64,000 nucleotides of DNA from Paraburkholderia acidisoli (GCF_009789675.1 NZ_CP046914.1:1302001-1366000); one strand, 5' to 3'. Positions 7,871 through 17,668 are shown, counted from the stretch's first letter. A program made the numbers and translations. Notes: generated by a model not told the origin, from the sequence alone.

Positions 7871-7960
7871 CATCGCGTTGAACGCGCCGTTCCAGCCACG
7901 CTAAACGCCCGCCCGCGCCATTTTTGCCGGCGGGCCACGCGTATCACCTCGATGACTCAT

Positions 7961-7981
7961 GCCGCGCCTTTCAGGCGCGGC
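7961..7981. terminator. probable terminator hairpin between convergent genes
   Basis: GCCGCGCC and GGCGCGGC form an eight-pair stem around a five-base loop, followed by TTGCGTTTG on the plus strand. A second weaker inverted repeat, GCCCGCC/GGCGGGC, spans 7907-7935. They separate the convergent DUF1488 and cytochrome b561 genes. Confidence 0.55.
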
Positions 7982-7996
7982 TTGCGTTTGTGCGCC

Positions 7997-8530
7997 TCAC
8001 ATCATGCGGCGCAGCGTGTTGTCGCGCATCACCACGTGGTGGCCGATGGCGGCGAGCGCGTGAATGCCGATCACCCAGTAGAACGCGTTGCCGATCAGCA
8101 CGTGCGCGTTGTGGAAAAACTTGCGCGCGGCCGGGTCGGGGCCGACCAGCGTGATGTCCCAGCCGAGCCCGGCGAGCGTGACGGGATGGCCGCCCGTGTT
8201 GATCATCAGAATGCCCATCAACGGCTGCACGAAGATGAACAGATAGAGCGCGAGATGCACGAGGCGCGCGAGAAACCGCAGCACGCGGTTCGAATCGACT
8301 TCGGCGGGCGCGCCGTGCCACAGGCGCCACAGCAGGCGCAGCACGGCCAGCGAGAGCACGAGCGTGCCGCACCAGAAGTGCACGTTGGACCACAGCTCGC
8401 GGTTGGCCGAGCCGCGCGGCCCGCGAATCTCGATCGCGAGATACGCGAGCGCGATGAGTACGACGATGATCCAGTGAAAGAAAACGGCAGGGCGGGTATA
8501 GCGTTCCGATGCGGCGGGGAATGTGGCCAC
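7997..8530 (-). CDS. cytochrome b561 family membrane protein
   Basis: The 177-residue protein has four hydrophobic helices. Likely haem-ligating histidines lie in FFHWII (about 19), NVHFWCG (about 51), the NAHVLIG segment and GIHALAAIGHH near the C-terminus. This is the prokaryotic cytochrome b561 fold: a di-haem inner-membrane protein passing electrons between the quinone pool and a periplasmic or membrane acceptor. A common proposal for the family is superoxide:ubiquinone oxidoreduction; here that is only a possibility. It is a single gene with no partner beside it. Confidence 0.88.
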   Translation of the reverse strand: MATFPAASERYTRPAVFFHWIIVVLIALAYLAIEIRGPRGSANRELWSNVHFWCGTLVLSLAVLRLLWRLWHGAPAEVDSNRVLRFLARLVHLALYLFIFVQPLMGILMINTGGHPVTLAGLGWDITLVGPDPAARKFFHNAHVLIGNAFYWVIGIHALAAIGHHVVMRDNTLRRMM

Positions 8531-8665
8531 GGGACGGCTCCTCTGGGGGAATCTGGCGATGTTTTTCTAATGATAAGGAGGTCGCGGGCGCGCACGCAGT
8601 TTCACGGCTGCAACCGTTGACGCAGCGGGGGTTTTGCGCCGCGGCGCCCGACCGGCGCTCAACAA

Positions 8666-8694
8666 AAAAAGGGTGGCGCGAGGCCACCCTTTTT
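8666..8694 (-). terminator. intrinsic terminator of the NCS2 permease gene
   Basis: AAAAAGGGTGGC pairs with GCCACCCTTTTT around a five-base loop. It lies 10 bp beyond the permease stop codon (8704), with a T run on the minus strand. Confidence 0.85.
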
Positions 8695-8703
8695 CCTGCG
8701 CGC

Positions 8704-10005
8704 TTACGCGTTCCCGAGATAGAAGAACCGGAACAGGAACACGGCGGCGATCACCCATACGATCAGCTTGACCTGGCGGAAGCGGCCCGTCAGCAGCTTG
8801 AGGCCCGCGTACGAGATGAACCCGAACGCCACGCCATTGGCGATCGAATAGGTGAACGGCATGGCCAGCGCCGTGAGCGCGGCGGGCACGACTTCGGTGG
8901 CGTCGTCCCAGGGCAGGTCGGCGAGTTCGCGCAGCATCAGGCAGGAGACGTAGAGCAGCGCCGGTGCCGTGGCGTAGCCGGGCACCACGCCCGCGAGCGG
9001 CGCGACGAACAGGCAGGCGAGGAACAGCACGGCCACGGTGACGGCGGTCAGGCCGGTGCGGCCGCCCGCTTGCACGCCCGAGGCGCTTTCGATGTACGCC
9101 GTCGTCGACGAGGTGCCGAGTACCGAACCCGCGAGAATCGCGGTGCTGTCCGCGAGCAGCGCGCGGTTCAGGCGGTGCATCTTGCCGTGCACGAGCAGCC
9201 CCGCGCGGTTCGCGACGCCCATCAGCGTGCCGGTCGCATCGAACAGTTCGACGAGGAAGAACACGAGGATCACGTTGAGCACGCCCGTGGACAGCGCGCC
9301 CTTGATGTCGAGTTGCAGGAAGGTCGGCGCGATCGACGGCGGCGCCGAGAAAATGCCGTGGAACTGGTTGCCGCCGAAGAAGAACGACAGCACGGTGACC
9401 AGCACGATGCCGATCAGGATCGCGCCGCGCACGCGCAGCACGTCGAGCGTGACGATCGCGAAGAAGCCGATGATCGACAGGATCGTGTGCGGATCGTGCA
9501 GATTGCCGAGCTCGACGAGCGTGGCCGGGCTGCCGACGATCACGCCCGAGGTCTTGAGCGAGATGATGCCGAGAAAGAGGCCGATACCCGCCGTGATCGA
9601 CACGCGCAGCGAATGCGGAATGCCCGTGATGATCGCCTCGCGCACGCGCAGCAACGTGACGATGAAGAACAGGCAGCCGGAAATGAACACGGCGCCGAGC
9701 GCGGCCTGCCACGTGAAGCCCATGCCCTTGACCACGGCGTACGCGAAGTACGCGTTCAGGCCCATGCCGGGCGCGAGCGCGATCGGGTAATTCGCGTAGA
9801 GACCCATGATGATCGAGGCGATCGCCGCCACGAGGCAGGTCGCGACGAACACGCTCTCCTTCGGCATGCCGGCATCGCCGAGAATGGCCGGGTTCACGAA
9901 GATGATGTAGGCCATCGTGAGGAAGGTGGTGAAACCGGCGAGCAGTTCGGTGCGCAGGTTGGTGCCTGCTTCTTCGAAACCGAAATAGCGTTTGATCGCG
10001 TCCAT
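8704..10005 (-). CDS. NCS2-family purine permease (AzgA/GhxP type)
   Basis: The 433-residue integral membrane protein has about 13-14 hydrophobic segments. Its N-terminus, MDAIKRYFGFEEAGTNLRTELLAGFTTFLTMAYIIFVNP in the sequence, is the signature of the AzgA-like branch of nucleobase-cation symporters (adenine, guanine or hypoxanthine uptake). GVVPGYATAPALL and the DATGTLMGVANRAGL region are further family motifs. The start at 10005 is the canonical one; a longer upstream frame is not homologous. It is monocistronic with its own terminator. Substrate preference among purines cannot be fixed from sequence. Confidence 0.9.
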   Translation of the reverse strand: MDAIKRYFGFEEAGTNLRTELLAGFTTFLTMAYIIFVNPAILGDAGMPKESVFVATCLVAAIASIIMGLYANYPIALAPGMGLNAYFAYAVVKGMGFTWQAALGAVFISGCLFFIVTLLRVREAIITGIPHSLRVSITAGIGLFLGIISLKTSGVIVGSPATLVELGNLHDPHTILSIIGFFAIVTLDVLRVRGAILIGIVLVTVLSFFFGGNQFHGIFSAPPSIAPTFLQLDIKGALSTGVLNVILVFFLVELFDATGTLMGVANRAGLLVHGKMHRLNRALLADSTAILAGSVLGTSSTTAYIESASGVQAGGRTGLTAVTVAVLFLACLFVAPLAGVVPGYATAPALLYVSCLMLRELADLPWDDATEVVPAALTALAMPFTYSIANGVAFGFISYAGLKLLTGRFRQVKLIVWVIAAVFLFRFFYLGNA

Positions 10006-10380
10006 GTAGATCGGGCCCTTGAGAGTCGAGCGGTTGTGCTTGGTGGTTTGTTGTTTGTAATCGGCGCGGCGGGGCGCGTGGCTACGGGCGCGATTGTAAA
10101 CAATTGTCCGCCGCGCGCCGACAAGCGGGCCCGAGCGTGGAAGGGGAACAACAGGGTGAGCGGCGGGGCGGCGGGCGCGGCGCAAGGCGTGGCGCGCGCG
10201 GTCTGGCGGCGCGGGCAGCGCGAATCGTCGGTGAAAGGCGTGCTAAAAACGGCGGTGAAAACGCGCGGAACGTGGCGCGGGAAACGCCGGGCACGGCGCC
10301 GCCCGGCAGCGGCATACCTCATGTTCCGATGCCGGGTGAAAACCGCGTCACGCTGCGATCACGCGCGAATTACGCCCGGA
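10006..10380. other. gene-free interval upstream of the permease
   Basis: This 375-bp, very GC-rich interval separates the permease start from the end of the DUF4148 gene, both on the minus strand. It should hold the permease promoter. The only AT-rich spot is TTGTAAACAATTG near 10095-10107, a partly symmetric element. I see no gene, riboswitch-like structure or strong terminator in it. Confidence 0.5.
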
Positions 10381-10653
10381 TCACTGCGCGGGAGCCATGG
10401 CGCCGGGCGCGCCGGCCGCCGCCCGCGCGGCGCGCCGCTGCGCGACGATGGCGCCGGCTTGCTGCGCGTTCTGCGGGTAGTCGATCCAGTCGAGCGGATC
10501 GTAGCCCGCCTGCAGCCATTCGATCAGCTCGGCGCGCACCTGGGCGCGCGTGAGCGGTCCCTGGGCGTTGTACGGTTGCGCCAGCGCCGCGGCCGACGTG
10601 AAACAGCACGCCGCGGCGAGGCCGCCGAGCACGACACGCGATAGGGTGTTCAT
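10381..10653 (-). CDS. DUF4148 secreted protein
   Basis: The 90-residue protein has a signal peptide (MNTLSRVVLGGLAAACCFTSAAALAQ), then the full family core: GPLTRAQVRAELIEWLQAGYDPLDWIDYPQNAQQAG. The tail is Ala-rich. It is more similar in its core to the member at 3680 than to the shortened one at 4345. ATG 10653 begins the signal peptide; the frame extends to 10728 without one. A TATACT hexamer (minus strand, about 10689-10694) could be its -10 box. Periplasmic, function unknown. Confidence 0.88.
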   Translation of the reverse strand: MNTLSRVVLGGLAAACCFTSAAALAQPYNAQGPLTRAQVRAELIEWLQAGYDPLDWIDYPQNAQQAGAIVAQRRAARAAAGAPGAMAPAQ

Positions 10654-10729
10654 GGCAAGGCCTTTCCTGTCAGGGGTAACCCTAAAAAGTATAGGTCGCA
10701 TCTCGATATTCGAAAGGCATCTCGCCATG

Positions 10730-11764
10730 TCAGCGGGCGTCCGCGTGCGCCTCGGCGCGGCTCTGCGCGGCGCGGCATTCGGCGGGGCGCTGGCCGGTCC
10801 ATTTGCGGAATGCGCGATGAAACGCGCTCGGCTCCGCGAACCCGACGGAAGCCGCGATATCGGCGACGGAACGGCCGGTGTCGCGCAGGGCCGCCACCGC
10901 CAGATCGCGGCGCAGTTCGTCCTTGATCGACTGGCAGCTATGACCCTCCTGGCGCAGGCGGCGGCGCAGCGTGGCGGGCGCGACGTGCAGGCGTTGCGCG
11001 ATGGCGTCCGCGTCGGGCCACGCGGTGGCGGGCAGCGCGCGCAGCGTGCGCCGCACGCGCGCCGCGAACGAGCCCGCGTGACGGTACTTCACGACGAAGT
11101 TGCCGGGCGCGTTGCGCAGGAACGCGCGCGCGGTGTCGCTCGTCTGGATCACGGGCAGGTCGAGAAAGGCGGGCGCGAGTTCGAACCACGACTCCGGCTG
11201 ATCGAACACCATGTCGTCGCAAAACATCAGCTGATACTCGGCGGCGGCGGCTGGCGCGCGGCAGCGAAAGCGCGCCGCGATCAGCGGAATGCGCCGCCCG
11301 ACGAGCCAGCACAGCAAGCCGTAGACGAGGATGAACCACGTGGCATAGGCGAACAGCGTGGGCGTGGCCGTGCCGGGACGATGCACGAGCGTGACGCGCA
11401 CGCGCTGGGTATCGACGTCGATCTGGGCGGCCAGGTCGTCGAGCACGAGCCGCATGAAATGCACCGCGCGTTGCAGCGCCTGGCGGCCGCTGCGCGCGCC
11501 GAGCGCCGCGTGCGTCATGGCGATGAAGCTGCCGGATTTCATCGCGTGCGAATCCTGGCCGAGGAATTCGTCGTCGAGTGCGCGCGCGATGCCCGACCAC
11601 AGCGCGCCGTACTGCGCGGCGCTCACACGGGCCTCGGGCGCGTCGAGCAGGTCGGGCGCGATGCCGGCCGCCTGCGCGAGCGCGGTCACTTTCAGGCCGC
11701 CGTCGCGGGCGCGGGCCAGCGTCTCGTTGACGAGGCTTATCGCGATCGTGCCTTTTTCGCTCAT
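10730..11764 (-). CDS. AraC-family regulator with arabinose-binding-like N-terminal domain
   Basis: The 344-residue protein has an N-terminal effector domain of the type that includes OruR and ArgR-like AraC regulators (GGLKVTALAQAAGIAPDLLDAPEARVSAAQYGALW, residues about 20-55). The C-terminal AraC double HTH includes ATLRRRLRQEGHSCQSIKDELRRDLA and the second-helix signature SVADIAASVGFAEPSAFHRAFRKWTGQRP. It is divergent from the isobutyryl-CoA-type acyl-CoA dehydrogenase operon 195 bp away, so it probably controls that operon. ATG 11764 is chosen over an ATG at 11788; neither has an obvious Shine-Dalgarno. Confidence 0.88.
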   Translation of the reverse strand: MSEKGTIAISLVNETLARARDGGLKVTALAQAAGIAPDLLDAPEARVSAAQYGALWSGIARALDDEFLGQDSHAMKSGSFIAMTHAALGARSGRQALQRAVHFMRLVLDDLAAQIDVDTQRVRVTLVHRPGTATPTLFAYATWFILVYGLLCWLVGRRIPLIAARFRCRAPAAAAEYQLMFCDDMVFDQPESWFELAPAFLDLPVIQTSDTARAFLRNAPGNFVVKYRHAGSFAARVRRTLRALPATAWPDADAIAQRLHVAPATLRRRLRQEGHSCQSIKDELRRDLAVAALRDTGRSVADIAASVGFAEPSAFHRAFRKWTGQRPAECRAAQSRAEAHADAR

Positions 11765-11958
11765 CTCAGCGGATTTTGGAGATTGCACGCTGGCGCTCTG
11801 CTAAGGGTTTCCATGAACGGTATGGTAAATCCGATCAGCCGGTTTGATCGAGTCGGGCATCGAATGCGGCGGCGGCCATGCCTAAACTTTTCGCAAGCCT
11901 TGCAGCCCGGGCTGCGGCACGCCACAGTGCATGGGCAAGACACCGGAAGGAGACACCA

Positions 11959-13092
11959 ATGGACGATTTCTTGACCGACGATCAGCGGATGATCCGCGAC
12001 GCCGCGCGTGACTTCTCGAGCGAACGGCTCGCGCCCAACGCGGCGCAATGGGACCGTGAAGGCAAATTGCCCGACGACGTGGTCGCGCAACTGGGCGAGC
12101 TGGGCTTTCTCGGCATGATCGTGCCGGCTGAACAGGGCGGCTCGTACACCGACTACATCGCCTATGCGCTCGCGATGGAAGAGATCGCCGCGGGCTGCGC
12201 CTCGTGCGCGACGCTCGTGAGCGTGCACAACTCCGTGGGCTGCGGCCCGATCCTGCAATTCGGCACCGACGCGCAAAAAGACCGCTGGCTGGGCAAGCTC
12301 GCCAGCGGCGAGCTGATTGGCGCGTTCTGCCTGACCGAGCCGCAGGCGGGCTCCGAGGCGAACAATCTGCGCACGCGCGCGGAATTGCGCGACGGCCAGT
12401 GGGTGCTCAATGGCAACAAGCAGTTCGTGACCAACGCTTCGCGCGCGGGTGTCGCCATCGTGTTCGCGGTGACCGACCCGGAAGCGGGCAAGCGCGGCAT
12501 TTCGGCATTCGTCGTGCCCGCCGACACGCCGGGCTTCAATGTGGGCCCGGCCGAGAAGAAGATGGGCATTCGCGCGTCGGACACCTGCCCGATTTCGCTC
12601 GTCGATTGCACGATTCCCGAGGCCAATCTGCTCGGCCAGCGCGGCGAGGGGCTCAAGATCGCGCTCGCGAATCTCGAAGGCGGCCGCATCGGCATTGCGG
12701 CGCAGGCGCTCGGCATCGCGCGCGCGGCCTTCGACGCGGCGCGCGCCTACGCGCACGAGCGCGTGCAGTTCGGCGAACCCATCGTCAAGCATCAAAGCGT
12801 GGCCAACATGCTGGCGGACATGCATACGCGCATCAACGCCGCGCGCCATCTCGTGCATCACGCGGCGCGCCTGCGCTCGGCGGGCAAGCCGTGTTTGTCA
12901 GAGGCTTCGCAGGCGAAGCTCTATGCTTCGGAAATGGCCGAGGAAGTGTGCTCGCACGCCATTCAGATTCATGGCGGCTATGGTTTTCTCAACGATTACC
13001 CGGTCGAGCGCCATTACCGCGACGCGCGCATCACGCAAATCTACGAAGGCACGAGCGAGGTACAACGCATGGTGATCGCGCGGCAGTTGTAA
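11959..13092 (+). CDS. acyl-CoA dehydrogenase, isobutyryl-CoA-dehydrogenase-like
   Basis: The 377-residue flavoprotein has the three acyl-CoA dehydrogenase domains: the N-terminal helical region from [17 protein letters not shown], the central beta domain with [14 protein letters not shown], and the C-terminal helical domain. The latter has [21 protein letters not shown] and the catalytic-glutamate motif YEGTSEVQR. Electrons would go to ETF. The start has AAGGAG close upstream. It is first in a three-gene set with a CoA ligase and a 3-hydroxyisobutyryl-CoA hydrolase-like gene, which favours isobutyryl-CoA (valine catabolism) as substrate. Another short branched acyl-CoA remains possible. Confidence 0.87.
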   Translation: MDDFLTDDQRMIRDAARDFSSERLAPNAAQWDREGKLPDDVVAQLGELGFLGMIVPAEQGGSYTDYIAYALAMEEIAAGCASCATLVSVHNSVGCGPILQFGTDAQKDRWLGKLASGELIGAFCLTEPQAGSEANNLRTRAELRDGQWVLNGNKQFVTNASRAGVAIVFAVTDPEAGKRGISAFVVPADTPGFNVGPAEKKMGIRASDTCPISLVDCTIPEANLLGQRGEGLKIALANLEGGRIGIAAQALGIARAAFDAARAYAHERVQFGEPIVKHQSVANMLADMHTRINAARHLVHHAARLRSAGKPCLSEASQAKLYASEMAEEVCSHAIQIHGGYGFLNDYPVERHYRDARITQIYEGTSEVQRMVIARQL

Positions 13093-13175
13093 ACGCTATC
13101 GGCGGATCATTCGGAATCCACAATAAAAATCAGAGCCATTCGATCAACCCAGGCTCTACTGGATTGGAGACAGCG

Positions 13176-14879
13176 ATGAACGGTTTCACCCCTTCCGCGC
13201 AGGCCTTCATCGACGCACGCGATCTGCTGCTGCGTCATCGCACCAACTACGCGCGCGCCTATGAGACGTTCGCGTGGCCGCAACTCGACACGTTCAACTG
13301 GGCGCTCGATTACTTCGACGTGATGGCGCGCGACAACCCCGCGCCCGCGCTATGGATCGTCGACGATCTCGCCGACGGCGGTACGCGCTACTCGTACGCG
13401 CAGATGTCGGAGCGTTCGTCGCGCATGGCGAATTTCCTGCGCGAGCAGGGCGTGGGCCGCGGCGACCGGTTGCTGCTGATGCTGCCGAATCGCGTGGAGT
13501 TGTGGGACGTCATGCTCGCGGCGATGAAACTCGGCGCCATCGTGCTGCCCGCCACCACGCAGCTTTCCCCCGACGACGTGCGCGAGCGCGTGGAAGCGGG
13601 CGGCGCGCGCTATGTCGTGGTCGATGCCGCCGAACTCGGCAAGTTCGACACGCTCGACGCGCCAGTGCAGCGCATTGCCGTGGGCGCGCAGCGCGACGGC
13701 TGGATCGATCTGTCACGCGCTTACGAAGCCAGCGCGGACTTCACGCCCGACGCCCCCACGCGCGCGAGCGATCCGCTGCTGCTCTATTTCACCTCGGGCA
13801 CGACCTCGAAGCCGAAGCTCGTCGAACACACGCACGAGAGCTATCCGGTCGGCCATCTCTCGACCCTGTATTGGGTTGGCCTGATGCCCGGCGACATTCA
13901 CTGGAACATCAGCTCGCCCGGCTGGGCCAAGCACGCGTGGAGTTGCTTCTTCGCGCCGTGGAATGCGCAGGCCTGCGTGTTCGTCTACAACTTCGCGCGC
14001 TTCACGCCGAAGGACACGCTCGCCGCGCTCGTGCAATACGGCGTGACCACGCTCTGCGCGCCGCCCACGGTGTGGCGCATGCTCGTGCAGGAGCCGCTCG
14101 CGACCTATGACGTCAAGCTGCGCGAGATCGTGGGCGCGGGCGAGCCGCTCAATCCCGAGATCATCGAGCGCGTGCACAAAGCGTGGGGCATCACGATCCG
14201 CGACGGCTACGGGCAAACCGAAACCACCTGCCAGATCGGCAACCCGCCGGGCCAGCCGGTCGTGCCCGGCTCGATGGGCCGGCCGCTGCCCGGGTATCGC
14301 GTGGAACTCGTGGACGCCGACGATCAGCCCGCGAGCGAGGGCGAAATTGCGTTGCCGCTGAGTCACCGGCCGCTCGGCTTGATGACGGGCTACGCGAACA
14401 ACGCGAAGGCCAGCGAGTACGCCATGCGCAACGGCTACTATCACACCTCTGATGTCGCGATGCGCCGCGACGACGGCTATCTCGTGTACGTGGGCCGCGC
14501 CGACGACGTGTTCAAGTCGTCCGACTACCGGCTGAGCCCGTTCGAACTCGAGAGCGTGCTGATCGAGCACGAGGCGATCGCGGAGGCGGCCGTGGTGCCG
14601 AGCCCCGACGCGCTGCGGCTTTCGGTGCCGAAGGCGTTCGTGATCGTGCGCCAGGGTTACGAGGCCGGCCCCGATCTCGCGCGCGAGGTGTTCCGCTTTT
14701 CGCGCGAAAAACTCGCGCCGTACAAGCGCATTCGCCGCCTGCAGTTCAGCGATCTGCCGAAAACGATCTCGGGCAAGATTCGCCGGGTGGAGTTGCGCCG
14801 CCGCGAAATGGAGCGCGGCGCGGAACTCGCGCGCGAACCCGACGAATACTGGGAAGACGACTTCCCTGAATTGCGCTGA
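13176..14879 (+). CDS. AMP-forming acyl-CoA synthetase
   Basis: The 567-residue adenylate-forming ligase has the ATP loop YFTSGTTSKPK (about 207-217), then GYGQTETT and the hinge region YHTSDVAMRRDDGYLVYVGRADD. The C-terminal lysine motif is KTISGKIRRVEL. It activates a carboxylate as acyl-AMP and transfers it to CoA; overall it resembles medium-chain acyl-CoA synthetases. It lies 83 bp after the dehydrogenase and 33 bp (or 12 bp) before the hydratase/hydrolase, so one transcript is likely. Its presence means the pathway can start from a free acid such as isobutyrate. Confidence 0.87.
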   Translation: MNGFTPSAQAFIDARDLLLRHRTNYARAYETFAWPQLDTFNWALDYFDVMARDNPAPALWIVDDLADGGTRYSYAQMSERSSRMANFLREQGVGRGDRLLLMLPNRVELWDVMLAAMKLGAIVLPATTQLSPDDVRERVEAGGARYVVVDAAELGKFDTLDAPVQRIAVGAQRDGWIDLSRAYEASADFTPDAPTRASDPLLLYFTSGTTSKPKLVEHTHESYPVGHLSTLYWVGLMPGDIHWNISSPGWAKHAWSCFFAPWNAQACVFVYNFARFTPKDTLAALVQYGVTTLCAPPTVWRMLVQEPLATYDVKLREIVGAGEPLNPEIIERVHKAWGITIRDGYGQTETTCQIGNPPGQPVVPGSMGRPLPGYRVELVDADDQPASEGEIALPLSHRPLGLMTGYANNAKASEYAMRNGYYHTSDVAMRRDDGYLVYVGRADDVFKSSDYRLSPFELESVLIEHEAIAEAAVVPSPDALRLSVPKAFVIVRQGYEAGPDLAREVFRFSREKLAPYKRIRRLQFSDLPKTISGKIRRVELRRREMERGAELAREPDEYWEDDFPELR

Positions 14880-14912
14880 CCGAAATAGAAAATGAATACG
14901 GAGTTCGAATCC

Positions 14913-16094
14913 ATGAATGCATCGACCGCTGCGGCGCTCGCCCAACCGGAAACCGGCGAGGCGCCGCACGTGCTGTATCGCGTGGTCAACGGCGTGGCCA
15001 TCGTCACGCTCAATCGCCCGGCCGCGCTCAATGCGCTCTCGCACGCGATGGTGCGCGAGATCGCCGTGCTGCTCGAACGCGTGCGCGGCGACGCGAACAT
15101 CGTCGCGCTCGTGCTGGAAGGCGCGGGTCCGAAGGGCTTTTGCGCGGGCGGCGACGTGCGGGCGCTGTATCAACTGGCGCGCGCGGAGCAGCGCGATGGC
15201 GCGCAAGGCTGGCGGCAGTTTTTCGTCGACGAATACCGGCTGGATTACGCGCTGCATACGTTCGACAAACCGGTCGTGGCGCTGCTCGACGGCGTGACGA
15301 TGGGCGGCGGCATGGGGCTCGGCCAGGCGGCAGCGCTGCGCGTAACGACCCCGCGCACGAAGATCGCGATGCCGGAAACGCGCATTGGTCTCGTGCCCGA
15401 CGTGGGCGCCACGCATTTTCTCGCGCGCCTGCCCGTGGAAATGGAACTGTACGTGGGCCTCACGGGCGCGATGCTCACGGGCACCGACGCCGTGCATTGC
15501 GGTCTCGCCGATGCGTGCGTGGGCGCCGAATGGCTCGGCGCTTACGAAGCGCGGCTCGCGCGGGCGCAATGGTCCGGCGATACGCTCGCAACGCTGCGCG
15601 ATGTCTTCACGGCATCGGGCGATAACGCAGATGACGACCACGTAGCGCGCAGCGCCATCGCCGCAATCGAGCCGCTCGTGGCGCGCCACTTCACGCGCGA
15701 CAAACGCGTGATCGAGATCGTTGCCTCATTGCGCGCCGACCTCGCCCGCAACTCGCACAGCGAAAGCGAACGCGCATGGTTCGAAGCCACGCTCGACGCG
15801 TTCGCGCATTTTTCGCCAACTATGCTCGAAGTCACGCGCGAAGCCCTGCTGCGCGGGCGCGAGATCACGCTCGCCGAGAGCTTCCGCATGGAACTGGGCA
15901 TCGTGAGCCAATCGATCGAGGAAGGCGACTTCTGCGAAGGCGTACGCGCGCATCTCGTCGACAAAGATCGCTCGCCGCGCTGGTCGCCCGCGACGCTCGA
16001 CGCCGTCACGGCGCAACGCGTGCAGCATTTTCTCGCCTCGCCGTGGCGCGACGAGGCGCATCCGCTCGCGGATCTCGGTGCTTCGGCATCCTGA
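14913..16094 (+). CDS. enoyl-CoA hydratase/isomerase family, 3-hydroxyisobutyryl-CoA hydrolase-like
   Basis: The 393-residue crotonase-fold protein has VAIVTLNRPAALNALSHAM, the oxyanion loop KGFCAGGDVRALYQLAR and VTMGGGMGLG. Its motif TKIAMPETRIGLVPDVGATHFLARLP is diagnostic of the 3-hydroxyisobutyryl-CoA hydrolase subgroup; length and the long C-terminal extension also fit. It would release 3-hydroxyisobutyrate from its CoA ester in valine degradation. ATG 14913 is preferred (GGAG upstream); an in-frame ATG at 14892 is possible. The 3-hydroxyisobutyrate dehydrogenase that normally follows is not in this cluster. Confidence 0.87.
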   Translation: MNASTAAALAQPETGEAPHVLYRVVNGVAIVTLNRPAALNALSHAMVREIAVLLERVRGDANIVALVLEGAGPKGFCAGGDVRALYQLARAEQRDGAQGWRQFFVDEYRLDYALHTFDKPVVALLDGVTMGGGMGLGQAAALRVTTPRTKIAMPETRIGLVPDVGATHFLARLPVEMELYVGLTGAMLTGTDAVHCGLADACVGAEWLGAYEARLARAQWSGDTLATLRDVFTASGDNADDDHVARSAIAAIEPLVARHFTRDKRVIEIVASLRADLARNSHSESERAWFEATLDAFAHFSPTMLEVTREALLRGREITLAESFRMELGIVSQSIEEGDFCEGVRAHLVDKDRSPRWSPATLDAVTAQRVQHFLASPWRDEAHPLADLGASAS

Positions 16095-16151
16095 TCGAAT
16101 CAGGTTCTCCCGCAATCGATCCGAAGCCCGGTTCGCCGCTCAGTCCGCCGC

Positions 16152-17540
16152 TTAGTCAGCCGACGCCCGCGTGGTGGGCTCGCGCAGCGCGGCGAGGCGC
16201 CGCTCGCGTTCGCCCATGGGCGCGGCGGCGGTTGGCGGCGGGCGTTCGAGCAGGCGCAGCGTGGCGATCGAGCCAGCCACCGCGAGCAGCATCGGGATCG
16301 CGAGATCGTGATTCGCGTGCGTGAATTCGAGCACGAGCACGGTGGCCGTCACGGGCATTTGCATCGACGATGCGAGAAATGCCGCTGCGCCCACGATCGC
16401 GAACGCGCCCGGCGCCATGCCCGGCCACACGTGATTGGCGAGGCCGCCGAGCACGATCGCGAGCAACGCGCCGTTCGCGAGTCCCGGCGTAAGTAGCCCG
16501 CCTTTCGCGCCCGCGCGCAGCGTGGTGGTCGTGATGAGCACGCGCAGCACCAGCAGCGTGGCCGCCAGGCCGATGCCGAGATCGTCGTCGAAACTCAGGC
16601 CTGCCGGGCCTTTGCCGTTGCCCAGCAATTGCGGAAACCCGATCGCCAGCACGCCGATGCCTGCGAAGTTCACGAGCGAGTAGAGCGGCAGCCGCCAGTC
16701 TTTCGGCGACGCGCTGCGCGCGCGGCTCGTGAGGCGCGCGAAGCCGTGCGCGGCGGCGCCGAAGAGCGGCCCGCACAGCACCGACCACACCACGAGCTGC
16801 GCGTTGATGGCGTAGGCGGGCACGTGGTATTGCTGCTCGTCGCCGAGACCGATCCACGCGACCACGGCGGCAATGGCCGAAGTCGTGATCGCGGGCACGA
16901 CCGCCGACCAGCCGAACGTGCCGAGCAGGACTTCGAGCACGAACACGGCGCCGCCGAGCGGTACGTTGTAGACGGCCGCGAGGCCCGCGCCCGCGCCGCA
17001 CGCGATCATCACGCGGCGCTCCGGGCCGGTGAGGCCGGTGCGTTTCGCCAGCCAGCTCGCGACCACGGCGCCGATCTCGCGCGGGGCGACTTCGCGGCCG
17101 AGCGGCGAGCCGAGCGCGACGGTCACGATCTGCAGCAGCGCGTGCACGGTGGTTGCGGCGAGCGGCATGCGCGCGCCGCCCGGCTTGATCGCCGCGGCGA
17201 TGCTCACGAGCGGCCGCCCGTAGCGATACAGCGCCCACCAGCCGCCGCCGCCGATCACGCCGCACGCCACCAGCACGGCCACGCGCCGCGCGGGCGAGGT
17301 ACCCGTCACGCCTTGCAGAAAGCTCTCGTTGCCGATCACGTGGCTCGCGCTGTAGCCGTACGCGAGATGCTGGATTTCGTGCAATAGCAGCGCGAGCAGC
17401 ATGCCGCCGAGCCCGGCGCCGATGCCGGTGAGGATCGTGACCACGGCGAGCGTGGCGAGCGGGCTGCGCGGCGGCGGGCGGTCGTCGGCGGAACGGGAGC
17501 GCGGGACGGGCGGCGGCGTAAGCGGCGGAAGGGAGGACAC
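16152..17540 (-). CDS. ClC-type chloride channel/transporter
   Basis: The membrane protein of about 462 residues has roughly ten hydrophobic helices and the ClC ion-path motifs. GSPLGREVAPREIG corresponds to the GREGP selectivity segment with its gating glutamate, and FPQLLGNGKGPAGL and the TLRAGAKGGLLTPGLANGALL region correspond to the GxFxP segment. It moves chloride, probably as a Cl-/H+ exchanger. The start is uncertain: the frame reaches a TTG at 17699, but the upstream part is low-complexity and overlaps a terminator. I place a GTG start at 17540; a GTG at 17597 is an alternative. Confidence 0.85.
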   Translation of the reverse strand: MSSLPPLTPPPVPRSRSADDRPPPRSPLATLAVVTILTGIGAGLGGMLLALLLHEIQHLAYGYSASHVIGNESFLQGVTGTSPARRVAVLVACGVIGGGGWWALYRYGRPLVSIAAAIKPGGARMPLAATTVHALLQIVTVALGSPLGREVAPREIGAVVASWLAKRTGLTGPERRVMIACGAGAGLAAVYNVPLGGAVFVLEVLLGTFGWSAVVPAITTSAIAAVVAWIGLGDEQQYHVPAYAINAQLVVWSVLCGPLFGAAAHGFARLTSRARSASPKDWRLPLYSLVNFAGIGVLAIGFPQLLGNGKGPAGLSFDDDLGIGLAATLLVLRVLITTTTLRAGAKGGLLTPGLANGALLAIVLGGLANHVWPGMAPGAFAIVGAAAFLASSMQMPVTATVLVLEFTHANHDLAIPMLLAVAGSIATLRLLERPPPTAAAPMGERERRLAALREPTTRASAD

Positions 17541-17668
17541 GGCGCGGGAATCTGCGTGGATCGGCGGAAATCGACGGGAGTCGACGTGGAGGGACACGGA
17601 GGAAATCGCTGGCGCCCATTGTAGCGAGCGCCGGGGGGCGCTGCGTCGCGGGCGGCGCTCTGAAAGAC

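Noticed and set aside
8509-10644. 711-residue open frame on the plus strand opposite the NCS2 permease and cytochrome b561 genes
   Set aside because: It is Arg/Glu/His-rich nonsense typical of the antisense frame of high-GC genes; the minus strand encodes clear families over most of it.
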